Source: Beijerinckiaceae bacterium
GTDB taxonomy: Bacteria; Pseudomonadota; Alphaproteobacteria; Rhizobiales; Beijerinckiaceae
Direction of reading: 5' to 3'
Length of the DNA stretch: 64,000 bases
Assembly (NCBI GenBank): GCA_947452455.1
Contig: CANGBX010000004.1
Span: 62,001 to 126,000 of the forward strand
Both the position numbers and the translations under genes were made by a program. Below, in pieces: positions 52,960 through 61,884 of the stretch; the stretch's first letter is position 1; the number at the start of each line of letters is the position of its first letter. Under the pieces are notes generated by a model, which made no database searches, was not told the DNA's origin, and was given only the letters and a program-made list of their open reading frames with translations.

Positions 52960-54455
52960 GGCTCACCAATCCAAGGATGCCCTTCGAATTCATTTGCATT
53001 ATAGGCCGTGACAGACGCTAGATGGTGTTCGAAATCTTCGCGCATGAAGCCACCACAAATGCCGACCATCAATCGCTTGATTCCATATTTCAATCCGCTC
53101 ACACGCCCTGTCGGGCCCATACTCAAAGTTGAGGATTGATTGTAGCAATATATATGCTTCAGCCAGGGCGCCTGGCCGGGGTTCTTCTCGACGAATTCGT
53201 AATTTCGTCCAAGATAAGGTGAGTTCAGATATTTTTCAGAACCGCCACCCGGTGGGTGATATTTGTCGCGCCAGACAGCGATCTGATCAAAAATTTCTTT
53301 TAGCGGCTTACTTTTCTTCAAGTCGAAACTAAAACCGGTCGCAAGAATAATAAAATCTGCTTCAATTTTTCCAGAATCCGTCGTTAGCTCAACCTTATCA
53401 CCCAGCATGCGCGCCGATTGAATGACCGAACTAAAGTGAATAGAGAAATTACTCTTGCCTTCGACACGCTTCAAAGCACGCGGAGTTGGCGGAGCAGCAT
53501 TCCGCTGCACCTGATGCATCAATTTCCATTTTTGTTCGTCGGCAAGATCAGCATATGTCTGCAAGAAACCTGACCAATCTGTCCAACGGATAACACTCAC
53601 AGGTGGAATTTTCGGGCGTCGCATGATCAAATCCACATGCGCCGCGCCGCTCTCAACCGCCTCCCCCGCATTATCAAAAGCTGATGCGCCGGCACCTACC
53701 ACAACCACGCGTTTGTTCTTCAACCGACTAAAATCATATTCATCATAGGCTGAAATATAATGTGTGGCCGGAATTGTTTGGCGAATCTCATCGGGAATAT
53801 TTGAGCCACCCATTGATAATGGCCCCGTCGTCATGACGACGCGCCGCGCATAAATCTGCTTCGTATGGCCTGCGTGCCTGGTAGTTAATCCAAATATTTT
53901 GCCTTCCGGTGAGATGCGCTCTAATTCCGTATCATTCTGCACTGGAATCTTCAGAAAACGGCGTAACCAGAGAAGATAGCAGGTCCACTCATCGCAGCTG
54001 ATCCGCTGTAATTGGGCATAGGCCTCAATGCCCTCGCGCGCCTCATAATAAGCGCGAAAAGTGAGATTGGGATAACCCAATTCATTCCCAGTGACATTTT
54101 TGCGCGTCCGCAAATCCGGCATACGCGCATAGGTCTGCCAAGGTCCTTCACTCCCTTCCGGACTTTTTTCAATGACAAGGATATTCGTGACCTTCTCGCG
54201 AAGCAGCGCAAAAGCAGCCGTCACACCGCAATGACCAGCCCCAACCACAACCACATCATAAACATGCGAGCCGTGCGGACCTTCAGTTTTCGGTAGCCAG
54301 CTCTTAGTGGGGTATTCGAGAAATTCGAGGTCCCGCAAAATTTGCTTTTCAAGTTCAGCAAGGGACCGATCCGCTTTTTCTCGCAGTTTCACAATCGAGG
54401 GTTTTTCTAGAATGGAAATATTCACGGGGATCAATTCCTTGGGTGTCTTGGACAA
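52956..54455 (-). CDS. flavin-containing monooxygenase-like NAD(P)/FAD oxidoreductase
   Basis: Class B flavoprotein monooxygenase-like protein of 499 residues. The FAD G-A-G-H-C-G-V motif is at 72-78, the second Rossmann G-A-G-A-S-A-F-D-N near 250 binds NADPH, and a T-G-F-S-F-D motif near 365 is typical of FMOs. The Baeyer-Villiger fingerprint (F-x-G-x3-H-x3-W) is not obvious; the region reads P-A-T-H-Y-I-S-A-Y. It starts with TTG 54455, six bases after the SDR gene stop, with only a weak ribosome site. Likely oxygenates a ketone, amine or sulfide intermediate. Confidence 0.85.
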   Translation of the reverse strand: MSKTPKELIPVNISILEKPSIVKLREKADRSLAELEKQILRDLEFLEYPTKSWLPKTEGPHGSHVYDVVVVGAGHCGVTAAFALLREKVTNILVIEKSPEGSEGPWQTYARMPDLRTRKNVTGNELGYPNLTFRAYYEAREGIEAYAQLQRISCDEWTCYLLWLRRFLKIPVQNDTELERISPEGKIFGLTTRHAGHTKQIYARRVVMTTGPLSMGGSNIPDEIRQTIPATHYISAYDEYDFSRLKNKRVVVVGAGASAFDNAGEAVESGAAHVDLIMRRPKIPPVSVIRWTDWSGFLQTYADLADEQKWKLMHQVQRNAAPPTPRALKRVEGKSNFSIHFSSVIQSARMLGDKVELTTDSGKIEADFIILATGFSFDLKKSKPLKEIFDQIAVWRDKYHPPGGGSEKYLNSPYLGRNYEFVEKNPGQAPWLKHIYCYNQSSTLSMGPTGRVSGLKYGIKRLMVGICGGFMREDFEHHLASVTAYNANEFEGHPWIGEP

Positions 54456-54461
54456 GTTCCA

Positions 54462-55196
54462 TCAATGGAGCAAAGTGCCACCGGACAGATCAAGGCAACT
54501 GCCCGTCACATGCGCAGCTTTATCGGATAAGAGGAAGCAAATGCCATTGGCAACATCGCGGGCTGTTGTGCGTGTCCCAAGAGGAGATGAACGGCCCTGA
54601 TGCGCAGCCGTCAAATCAGGAGACCACCGCGATTCCGCGCTGCCTGGTGCAATCGTGTTCACGCGGACACCAAAGGGCGCCACCTCAAGTGCAATAGCTT
54701 GACTAAAGCCGACGATCCCATGTTTGACGGCTGAATAAACCGCCATACGCGCTTGACCGCGCAAGGCCATCCCGGATGCGACCGAGACAATTCCACCACG
54801 CTTGGCATTGATCATATGTGGCACAACGGCATGCACACAATGCATCACCCCATAAAAGCTCGGACGAATGACCTTCTCCCAATAGTCAGGATCTGATTCA
54901 TGAAAAGGCAAACGTGCGGTTGAAAGATGATTTGTTCCACCGGCTATATTGACTAATGCATCTATATTGCCATCTTTTTGGGCAATCTTTTGCACATAAG
55001 CCCTAACCTTCTCACGATCCGTGACATCAAGACGAGTGCCTTTGACCTGAGCTGGCCTATTCAATTCAGCCATTACCTCTTCTAGATGGTCCATATTGAT
55101 GTCGCTCAGCTCGACATTCCAACCTTCGTCCAAAAGAATACGAGCCGTTTCACGGCTAAACCAGCTTGCCCCACCGGTTATCATTGCAACGGGCAT
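54462..55196 (-). CDS. short-chain dehydrogenase/reductase
   Basis: Classical SDR of 244 residues: T-G-G-A-S near the start (the usual third Gly replaced, T-G-G-A-S-W-F), N-I-A-G in the middle, intact Y-S-A-V-K, and a D-L-S-G-G-T end. The cofactor loop T-G-G-A-S-W-F-S departs from T-G-x3-G-x-G, so nucleotide binding may be altered. ATG 55196 follows GGAG. Between the Bug gene and the monooxygenase. Confidence 0.85.
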   Translation of the reverse strand: MPVAMITGGASWFSRETARILLDEGWNVELSDINMDHLEEVMAELNRPAQVKGTRLDVTDREKVRAYVQKIAQKDGNIDALVNIAGGTNHLSTARLPFHESDPDYWEKVIRPSFYGVMHCVHAVVPHMINAKRGGIVSVASGMALRGQARMAVYSAVKHGIVGFSQAIALEVAPFGVRVNTIAPGSAESRWSPDLTAAHQGRSSPLGTRTTARDVANGICFLLSDKAAHVTGSCLDLSGGTLLH

Positions 55197-55213
55197 TTAT
55201 ATCTCCAACCAGT

Positions 55214-56239
55214 TTAGTTAGATGAAAGTATTTTCTGCATGCGATCAAGAATAGGGCGAGGGACAGCATAAAGCTCACCCACAAGTCGTTCGAGCTCTTC
55301 CGCACTCACAGGATCAATATCGACATTCAGCTTTTCAGCGTCTGCGAGAAAAGCTTTATCCTTCATGGTCGCAGAGAAAGCCTTTCGCAGAGCCTCCAAA
55401 CGGTCCTGCGGCACATCAGCTGGCGTCATGAAAGGTCGCCCAGTGATCTGGCGTGAGTACATGAGGTTGAAAAGTTGACGCTCCTCCTCCGATTTTCCGA
55501 TTGGGAAAAGCGGTACATTTTGCAGATCGTAATGCTTTTGCATGCCGAAAGCCGCAATCACGCGAATGCGCCCTGTAGCTATATCGTCGACGAAATCAGA
55601 TTTGACTGAGGCCCAACCATGTCCAGCCAATGCATGAACTTCACCACGCTCCATCGCGAGGCGACTTTCATGGGAGCTACGATAGCCAGTTACAATACGG
55701 AACTTCGAACCCAAGAGCTCATTGGTCAATAATGGATAGTCAAATGGCGCGCCTCCCGGAGCCGTTGCACCAACAATGACTTCACGCTTAAATACATCCT
55801 CAAGCGTGGTAATGGGCGCCGTATGCCACGCAATTAACACATGAGCTTCACGAGCTGGTGCGCCAATGAATTTGAATTTACGAGGATCATATTTAACGAC
55901 AGAGGGCGTCAACAAAGGCGTCAAAATCATGCCCGTATTGAAAATGCCAAAGACCGATCCATCACGCGGCACGATATTGGCAAAGTTATTTGCGAGCGCC
56001 AGACTGCCACCACCTGGGACATTTTGCGGAACGATTTTGGGATTACCACTGATATATGGGCCCATAAATCGGGCAAAGAGCCTACCAATTATGTCATAGC
56101 CACCGCCTGAACCAGAACCGATTTGCAAGAATACCGTTCTATTCTTGTAAAAATCAGGGGCAGACTGTGCTTGTGACAAAGTAGGAATCAAAAGCAAAGT
56201 GAGAAGCAACAAGACACGCTTGTAATTGTTGTAAACCAT
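55214..56239 (-). CDS. Bug/TctC-like receptor
   Basis: Receptor of 341 residues, ATG 56239 after GGGGGGAGG. The signal peptide ends near S-Q-A before Q, then F-Y-K-N-R, G-S-G-S-G-G-G-Y-D, Y-I-S-G-N-P and Q-N-V-P-G-G-G-S, P-R-D-G-S. Third gene from the promoter of the Rieske block, so it probably binds that block's substrate. Similar to the receptor at 59474 on the other side of the LysR gene. Confidence 0.87.
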   Translation of the reverse strand: MVYNNYKRVLLLLTLLLIPTLSQAQSAPDFYKNRTVFLQIGSGSGGGYDIIGRLFARFMGPYISGNPKIVPQNVPGGGSLALANNFANIVPRDGSVFGIFNTGMILTPLLTPSVVKYDPRKFKFIGAPAREAHVLIAWHTAPITTLEDVFKREVIVGATAPGGAPFDYPLLTNELLGSKFRIVTGYRSSHESRLAMERGEVHALAGHGWASVKSDFVDDIATGRIRVIAAFGMQKHYDLQNVPLFPIGKSEEERQLFNLMYSRQITGRPFMTPADVPQDRLEALRKAFSATMKDKAFLADAEKLNVDIDPVSAEELERLVGELYAVPRPILDRMQKILSSN

Positions 56240-56344
56240 GGTGAACCTCCCCCCAGACGAGCCCATGTTTGCCCCGATTTTTTGGATCAGGGCTTTATTA
56301 GGATAAAGTGGATATCAAAACTCTGAGTATGACAATAGCTTATT

Positions 56345-57241
56345 TCAAGCCGGCTCAAGCTCTGGACGGCTCGCCATCTTCTCTACATGGAAAGGTTTTG
56401 GCGGCGCATCACAGAAGACTGCGAAGCGACGCAAGAGACGGCGCTGGGTCGGGTCAAAATCTGAACGCCCGTGTTGGGTGCGTCGATTGTCCCACAAAAC
56501 AAGATCGCCCTTGCGCCATTTATGCGAATAGCGAATTTCAGGACGGTCGACGAGATCAAAGAATTTCTCAAGAACCTGGTCCGATTCTTCTTTCGTCATA
56601 CCATTGATTTTGTAAGTCTGATGACGATTGACATAGAGGATCGGCAAACCACAATCAGGGTGCGATATCACCATTGGATGCACTGCTTTGCGCGCCGTGC
56701 GGATACGCTCTTCTTGCGTCTGTGTTGGATCAAGCGGCAAGGATGGCAAATGAATATTTGTCACCCATTTGTCAGCAATGAAACGCTTCGTTTCCTCTGA
56801 AAGACTATTGTAAACATCACACATATCTACAAAGAGCGTATCACCCCCAATAGTCGGAATCTCGATGCCATACAGCAAACCAGCTTTCGAGGGAATTTCA
56901 TCGAAAGAGGAATCCGAATGAAAATTCAGGGCGCCAGTTGGGGATGTTCCAATCAAGACGCCATTCTCCTTGATATTTGAAACGAACATTACATTGGGGT
57001 TCTCGGCTGCGGTCGCGCCCTGCTGACCGGTTTTACGCAGACGCGGCTTTAATCGACCAAAGCGTTGTGCAAATGCTTCGTGACCATTCACATCAAATGT
57101 CTGATCACGAAAGACCAGTATAGGATGCTTCATCCAAGTTGCATGGATTGCTGCAAAGGTTTCATCGCTTAGAGGCTTCCCAAGATCAATATTCGTGATT
57201 TCTGCTGCGAAGGGCTTATCTAGTTGATTGAGAGAAAACAT
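56345..57241 (-). CDS. TauD/TfdA-family 2-oxoglutarate-dependent dioxygenase
   Basis: Non-heme iron dioxygenase of 298 residues. Iron ligands His108-x-Asp110 (F-H-S-D-S-S-F) and distal His257 (T-Q-H-G-R), with an Arg around 268 to bind 2-oxoglutarate, are all present. Members hydroxylate taurine, 2,4-D and many other acids, often releasing the part bonded to the hydroxylated carbon. AGGAGG precedes the ATG. Second gene of the block, after the Rieske oxygenase. Confidence 0.9.
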   Translation of the reverse strand: MFSLNQLDKPFAAEITNIDLGKPLSDETFAAIHATWMKHPILVFRDQTFDVNGHEAFAQRFGRLKPRLRKTGQQGATAAENPNVMFVSNIKENGVLIGTSPTGALNFHSDSSFDEIPSKAGLLYGIEIPTIGGDTLFVDMCDVYNSLSEETKRFIADKWVTNIHLPSLPLDPTQTQEERIRTARKAVHPMVISHPDCGLPILYVNRHQTYKINGMTKEESDQVLEKFFDLVDRPEIRYSHKWRKGDLVLWDNRRTQHGRSDFDPTQRRLLRRFAVFCDAPPKPFHVEKMASRPELEPA

Positions 57242-57262
57242 GCTTGATTCCTCCTGTTAAAT

Positions 57263-58387
57263 TTAAATTCCACGAGACGTTTTAAGATCGCGCGGCACAT
57301 GCCACGCGGTCAGAGTCCTACCCTCATCTAGAGCTTTCAACTCGGCATTCCAAAGGCGGCGCACCATTACGACTTGTCGATCTGAGGCACCAAGATATTC
57401 GGTTGTGCGATCTTTGCGGAACGGCTGCGCCAAACAGGCGACACCATCTTGAATAAGGACAATGTCAGGGTGATCTGCCGGGAGATCATCAATATGCATG
57501 CGGCCAGCGATAATCTCTTTCATCAGGTCGATCGCTGCAGGCATGGACCGGCGTTTAGTGCGTTTCGCTTCTTTTGCTTTCGTAAAAGCCGCCCGCTCAT
57601 TTTCGTTCTGATAGAAAATTTCGCAGGTGAAACTGATATGCGCGTCATCTTCAACGGGAACACGCCAAACGACATGGTCAGACCAACCTTCGTCATGTTC
57701 ATATTTGGACGACAAGCTCCAATTCGGCATGAAGAAATGACCCTCGCGGACAGACGCCCCGCGTTGCGCCATGCGCCGCATGCCATAAGCAGTCTTTTCA
57801 GAGGTCAGGACCGGCATTTCTTTATTCATGCCAATGTCATCAAACTTCGTGCGACGATGGACAAAGTTAAAATGCGTCTCATCAACGCTATTTTCGATCT
57901 GGGCAAAAAAAGGCCAAGGTCTGTAGCTCGCGCGATTTTCAATCCGCCCCTGCTCAAAAACATTCAGCACGGGAAAATCTGGCGGCTCTCCTTCGCCCAA
58001 ATAGGCAAAGATCAAGCCTAAAGTCTCATGCACCGGATATGTTGCAATGCAAACTCCTTTTTTGAATTGCGCATCTTCTGCAGGTTGTGCGGCGCAATGA
58101 CCATCGGCTGCGAAAGTCCAGCCGTGATAGAAACATTCTATCGAGTCGCCAATCACGCGCCCAACAGACAATGAAAGACCTCGATGAGGACATTGCGGCG
58201 CAACAAGATGGACGGCTCCTGTCTCACCGCGATATAGCGTAAAATCTTCCCCCAAAATACGAATTGGCAAGGGACGCTTGGGTTTCAGCGATTGCGTCAG
58301 AGCCACGGGCTGCCAGAACCGACGCAGAAAACGACCGGCCAAAGCCTGTGGCCCAATGGATACGACATCCTCGTATCGCGCCCCCAT
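57263..58387 (-). CDS. Rieske non-heme iron oxygenase, large subunit
   Basis: Aromatic-ring-hydroxylating or demethylating oxygenase of 374 residues. Rieske cluster ligands Cys66-x-His68 and Cys85-x2-His88 and the mononuclear iron site D169-E-T-H172-F-N-F-V-H177 are intact. Size and layout match the phthalate 4,5-dioxygenase/O-demethylase class that works without a small subunit. No ferredoxin or reductase gene is in the window, so electrons come from elsewhere. It is the first gene of a ten-gene minus-strand block and is divergent from the LysR gene, with AGGGAG before the ATG. Confidence 0.92.
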   Translation of the reverse strand: MGARYEDVVSIGPQALAGRFLRRFWQPVALTQSLKPKRPLPIRILGEDFTLYRGETGAVHLVAPQCPHRGLSLSVGRVIGDSIECFYHGWTFAADGHCAAQPAEDAQFKKGVCIATYPVHETLGLIFAYLGEGEPPDFPVLNVFEQGRIENRASYRPWPFFAQIENSVDETHFNFVHRRTKFDDIGMNKEMPVLTSEKTAYGMRRMAQRGASVREGHFFMPNWSLSSKYEHDEGWSDHVVWRVPVEDDAHISFTCEIFYQNENERAAFTKAKEAKRTKRRSMPAAIDLMKEIIAGRMHIDDLPADHPDIVLIQDGVACLAQPFRKDRTTEYLGASDRQVVMVRRLWNAELKALDEGRTLTAWHVPRDLKTSRGI

Positions 58388-58534
58388 GCGCTCCCTCGCT
58401 CTTTTATGCTCCGGGGAAGTGCATCACAGGCGGGATGGGCCGACTAGCGCCAAAGATGTTTGCGCTGTGTCAACAATATTGCAACAATCAGGACAGCCTA
58501 AATCCACTAAGCTTGTGCAGGTTATTTCGTTCTC
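58388..58534. promoter_or_regulatory. divergent promoter region between Rieske block and lysR
   Basis: This 147-base gap must carry the promoters of both units. CAATATTG (58474-58481) is a perfect eight-base palindrome within GTGTCAACAATATTGCAACA, and is the best candidate for a LysR operator half. No boxes like those of region D occur here. No -35/-10 pair is obvious. Confidence 0.35.
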
Positions 58535-59437
58535 ATGAACCGTCTCAAAGCAATCGAAACTTTTATTGTCAGCGGCCAGACGAAAAATTTCTCTGTTGCC
58601 GCACGTAAACTGCGGATTTCGCGTGCGATGGTCAGTCGCCACATCAGCGAATTGGAGGCCTCTTTGGGAACGCGCCTCTTTCATCGTACTACACGCGATG
58701 TAGCGCTCACCGATGCTGGGCATCAATATTTGAGCGCCTGCATCAAACTCACTTCGCAATTTGCTGTTGAAGAATCACGTTTGGCTGATCTACACACAGA
58801 AATTCAAGGCAATCTTCGGCTGGTTTCCGCTCGTTCATTTGGCGAACTTCATATGGCGACAGCCATTGCAGATTTTCAGGCTCTGCATAAAGATTTGAAA
58901 ATCGAAATGGAGTTAGCAGCTGGCACTAAAACACCATTGCAACTTCATGACAGCGGCTTTGACCTCGGAATCAGCATTTCTCACAGCAAGACCATGTCAT
59001 CGGTTGAAACTAAGCTCGCTGATTTTGAATGGATACTATGTGCTAGCGAAATTTACCTTGATCGATATGGCCCGATTGAAAAACCAAATCAATTGATTGA
59101 ACATCCGACAGCAATCAATCAGATACAAATTCCAAACTCAACAATTATACTCCGAAAATCTGGACGGAAAATTCACGCAAAAATTAAAACTGCCGTCGCA
59201 ATTACAAATTATCTCGCCCTACGCCAGATTGTACTCAATGACAGCGGACTGAGTATTCTGCCGAGTTTCTGCATCAAGGAAGATCTAGAGACAGGCCGCA
59301 TCCGCCGCATCTTACCAGATTTCGAATTTTCAACAGGTCGGATCACAGCGGTCTATCCGCATTATGAATATGTGCCACGAAAAGTGCGCGCCTTTACAGC
59401 TTTCCTAAAAGCACGGTTCAAGGATAAATTTGAATAA
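58535..59437 (+). CDS. LysR-type transcriptional regulator (second)
   Basis: LysR-family regulator of 300 residues. The helix-turn-helix is at about 15-60 (F-S-V-A-A-R-K-L-R-I-S-R-A-M-V-S-R-H), with E-A-S-L-G-T-R-L-F-H-R-T-T-R wing, then the effector domain. It belongs to the single-substrate CrgA/AphB-like branch by its S-R-A-M-V-S-R-H-I helix. Divergent from the Rieske block and followed 36 bases later by a Bug receptor, so it likely controls both. Base composition is AT-richer in its second half. Confidence 0.9.
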   Translation: MNRLKAIETFIVSGQTKNFSVAARKLRISRAMVSRHISELEASLGTRLFHRTTRDVALTDAGHQYLSACIKLTSQFAVEESRLADLHTEIQGNLRLVSARSFGELHMATAIADFQALHKDLKIEMELAAGTKTPLQLHDSGFDLGISISHSKTMSSVETKLADFEWILCASEIYLDRYGPIEKPNQLIEHPTAINQIQIPNSTIILRKSGRKIHAKIKTAVAITNYLALRQIVLNDSGLSILPSFCIKEDLETGRIRRILPDFEFSTGRITAVYPHYEYVPRKVRAFTAFLKARFKDKFE

Positions 59438-59473
59438 AATCGCACAGATAAGACGCATCATCAGGGGGACGAT

Positions 59474-60502
59474 ATGCTCAAGACGCTCATTACTAGCTTG
59501 GTCGCATGCGGGCTTTGTGCGCCGCACATTGCCCATGCAGAAACAGCTGAAGAATTTTATCGCGGCAAACAAGTAACCGTCAAAGTGGGCTTTCCCCCAG
59601 GATCAGGCTATGATCTCGCCGGACGCTTGGTGGCTCGCCATATAGGAGTACATATCGCGGGCAACCCGACGATAATTGTACAAAATGTTGTAGGCGCCGG
59701 AAGCCTTACGCTTGCCAACCAAATGTATCGAACAGCACCACGCGATGGCACAGCATTAGCGCTAGTATCTAATGCGGTCGCAGCGACGCCACTTCTATCA
59801 CCGTCAACAGCGCAATTTGATCCGCGACAATTTAATTGGATCGGAAGTAACGCGCCTGAAATCGATGTCGTAGTCGCATCAAATCAAGCCCCACATCAAA
59901 CAATCAATGATTTACAAAGCAAGACCTTGATCGTGGGCGCCTCAGGTCTTGGTGGCGCTATATTTGACCTACCTCAAATGTCGAATGCTTTGCTTGGCAC
60001 AAAATTTCAAATCATCGCAGGTTATGATGGCGCTGCTAAAATTTTTCTGGCGATCCAACGCGGAGAATTACAAGGGATTTCAGGAATAGGCTGGTCGAGC
60101 GTCAAGGCAAGCCAATTGAGTGAGATTAAATCGGGGCGTTTACGCGTGTTGGCCCAATTCGGATGGAAGAAGCATGCCGAACTCCCCGATGTCCCACTAT
60201 TTGATAAATCCAAGGATGAAATTGATTACCAAGCTGTTAAATTCATGTATGCGCGCATGCAATATGGTCGCCCCTTTCTGATGCCACCAGAGACACCGCA
60301 AGATCGCGTGCGTGCCATGCGCGAAGCGTTTAAAGCCACGATGAAAGATAAAGACCTGTTGGCTCAAGCGGAGCGTTTTGAATTTGAAATTGACCCCATT
60401 TCAGGTGAGGAATTAGACGAACTCACCAAAGAAATCATGGCTACACCACCTGCTGCTGTGGCACGCCTGCGTGAGATTCTTGATCTCACCAAAGAAAAAT
60501 AA
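59474..60502 (+). CDS. Bug/TctC-like receptor
   Basis: Receptor of 342 residues, preceded by GGGGGA. Signal peptide ends A-H-A before E; then F-Y-R-G-K, G-F-P-P-G-S-G-Y-D-L, H-I-A-G-N-P, Q-N-V-V-G-A-G-S and A-P-R-D-G-T. Same subtype as 1378 and 55214. It is the last gene of region E, followed by a strong terminator at 60594. No membrane partner. Confidence 0.87.
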   Translation: MLKTLITSLVACGLCAPHIAHAETAEEFYRGKQVTVKVGFPPGSGYDLAGRLVARHIGVHIAGNPTIIVQNVVGAGSLTLANQMYRTAPRDGTALALVSNAVAATPLLSPSTAQFDPRQFNWIGSNAPEIDVVVASNQAPHQTINDLQSKTLIVGASGLGGAIFDLPQMSNALLGTKFQIIAGYDGAAKIFLAIQRGELQGISGIGWSSVKASQLSEIKSGRLRVLAQFGWKKHAELPDVPLFDKSKDEIDYQAVKFMYARMQYGRPFLMPPETPQDRVRAMREAFKATMKDKDLLAQAERFEFEIDPISGEELDELTKEIMATPPAAVARLREILDLTKEK

Positions 60503-60593
60503 TTGCGAAATGATGATCAGGTCGCGCCTCAGATAAATTTCTGAGATGCTCGAGACGACGCCTCTACCCGCCATCGCTTAGCATACCAAATAT

Positions 60594-60630
60594 AAAAAGC
60601 CCCACATTTTGGTGCGGGGCTTTTTTTGTT
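60594..60630. terminator. rho-independent, probably bidirectional terminator
   Basis: AAAAAGCCCC (60594-60603) and GGGGCTTTTT (60616-60625) form a ten-pair stem around a 12-base loop, with T-runs on the right and A-run on the left. It closes the lysR-Bug unit. The rest of 60503-60827 holds the hairpin motif at 60642 and no gene. Confidence 0.88.
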
Positions 60631-60641
60631 TTATGAATTTT

Positions 60642-60661
60642 GGTTGCGGGGAGGCGCAGCC
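60642..60661. repeat. 20-base hairpin motif, copy 2
   Basis: GGTTGCG-GGGAGG-CGCAGCC, related to 47179-47198 with swapped arm bases so that the hairpin is kept. It lies between the terminator and the recombinase module and could mark the left limit of integrated DNA. Confidence 0.4.
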
Positions 60662-60827
60662 AAATGAGTATTTAAGAACATTTTTTTGGCTGGACTTCCT
60701 CTAATAACCACGCATGTGTGTAGTTACTGTAGCTTTTGAAACGGCGCACGATTTTGAATGCCCCTGATCCGGGGCTTGTCTCAGTGAGGTGCTAAGAATT
60801 ACGCCTCCTTCGAGACAGGAGATCGCC

Positions 60828-61364
60828 ATGAATTTCAAACTTACGACCACGCAGCGCAACATGCTTTCTGTTGCTGCGCAACGAGAAGATCGCTGCGTAG
60901 AGCCCTCTCCGGAACTGAGAGGATCAGCTGCCCGCGCGTTTGCAACCAAAGTGATTGATTCAGGCCTTGCACGAGAAATCCGCGCAAAAGAGGGGCTTCC
61001 AGTCTGGCGACAGGACAAGGATACCGGACACAATTACGGCCTAAAGCTGACCGTTTCAGGGATGAAGATTGCACTAGAAAATGCAGACACGATCCAACCT
61101 GATTCAGATACGCGCTCGAATTTTAAATCATCCCCGCCTCGAGAACATTCAAAACTCTCGCAGGTAATGCTGATGCTCTCGCAAGAAGGAGGCAGCACGG
61201 TTGAGGAGGTTTCCAAAGCGATGGGCTGGCTCCCACATACGACACGTGCAACGCTGACGGGCTTGCGCAAGCGAGGCATCCAGATCATCCGGCTGACTCG
61301 TGAAGGCGAGCGCGGTTCGTCTTACAGGATTGAACCATCGCCCGAGACCAAATTGGCGGCTTAA
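60828..61364 (+). CDS. DUF3489 domain-containing protein
   Basis: Protein of 178 residues; ATG 60828 follows AGGAGA. The C-terminal half (about 105-165) reads as a winged-helix-like DUF3489 domain: L-S-Q-E-G-G-S-T-V-E-E-V, M-G-W-L-P-H-T-T-R-A-T-L-T-G-L-R-K-R-G. The N-terminal half is a small basic domain. Members occur next to DUF2924 and large serine recombinases, as here, and are likely DNA-binding accessory factors of the element. Function is otherwise unknown. Confidence 0.85.
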   Translation: MNFKLTTTQRNMLSVAAQREDRCVEPSPELRGSAARAFATKVIDSGLAREIRAKEGLPVWRQDKDTGHNYGLKLTVSGMKIALENADTIQPDSDTRSNFKSSPPREHSKLSQVMLMLSQEGGSTVEEVSKAMGWLPHTTRATLTGLRKRGIQIIRLTREGERGSSYRIEPSPETKLAA

Positions 61365-61368
61365 GGCC

Positions 61369-61884
61369 ATGGCTCGCTTGATGCCGGCATGCAAAGAAAT
61401 CGGGCAGACAACTCCTGTCCGATATTCCTGCCTTTCGCGGAAGAACGATCAATCTACCCAAATTGCAGAACAGCTTGAAGCGCTGCAATCCATGGATCTG
61501 ATCGCGCTGCGCGATGAATGGCGCAAGCTGAAGGGCTCCGAGCCTCAGCGCCTCAGTCGCGACCTGATGTTGCGGGCGGTCGCCTATGCCCTGCAGATGC
61601 AGGCTTTCGGAGAGCTATCGGCCAGCACCATCAAAAAGCTTGAGGCCTCAATTGGAGAGGTCGGGGAAGCGATACCCCCGGCCGAACAGCCCCGACGCGA
61701 TCTTTCTGCAGGCGCCCGTCTGGTTCGTGAATGGCATGGGCGTACTCACAGCGTCGAGGTCTTGAGGCAAGGCTTCCTGTTCGAAGGCAAGGTCTACCGA
61801 TCGCTGTCAGAGATCGCCCGCTACATCACGGGCTCGCATTGGTCGGGTCCCCGGTTCTTCGGCCTGACCAAGAAGCGGAGATGA
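61369..61884 (+). CDS. DUF2924 domain-containing protein
   Basis: Protein of 171 residues starting five bases after the DUF3489 stop (in-frame ATGs further upstream overlap that gene). The C-terminal part is the DUF2924 signature: W-H-G-R-T-H-S-V-E-V-L, G-F-L-F-E-G-K, S-L-S-E-I-A-R-Y-I-T-G, W-S-G-P-R-F-F-G-L. The stop TGA overlaps the recombinase start ATG (ATGA). Always linked to this recombinase type in my recollection; role unknown, probably a recombination partner. A deleted copy is at 12050. Confidence 0.87.
   Translation: MARLMPACKEIGQTTPVRYSCLSRKNDQSTQIAEQLEALQSMDLIALRDEWRKLKGSEPQRLSRDLMLRAVAYALQMQAFGELSASTIKKLEASIGEVGEAIPPAEQPRRDLSAGARLVREWHGRTHSVEVLRQGFLFEGKVYRSLSEIARYITGSHWSGPRFFGLTKKRR

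Noticed and set aside
60022-60213. Short frame opposite the Bug receptor at 59474
   Set aside because: Shadow of a conserved gene; no start signal.
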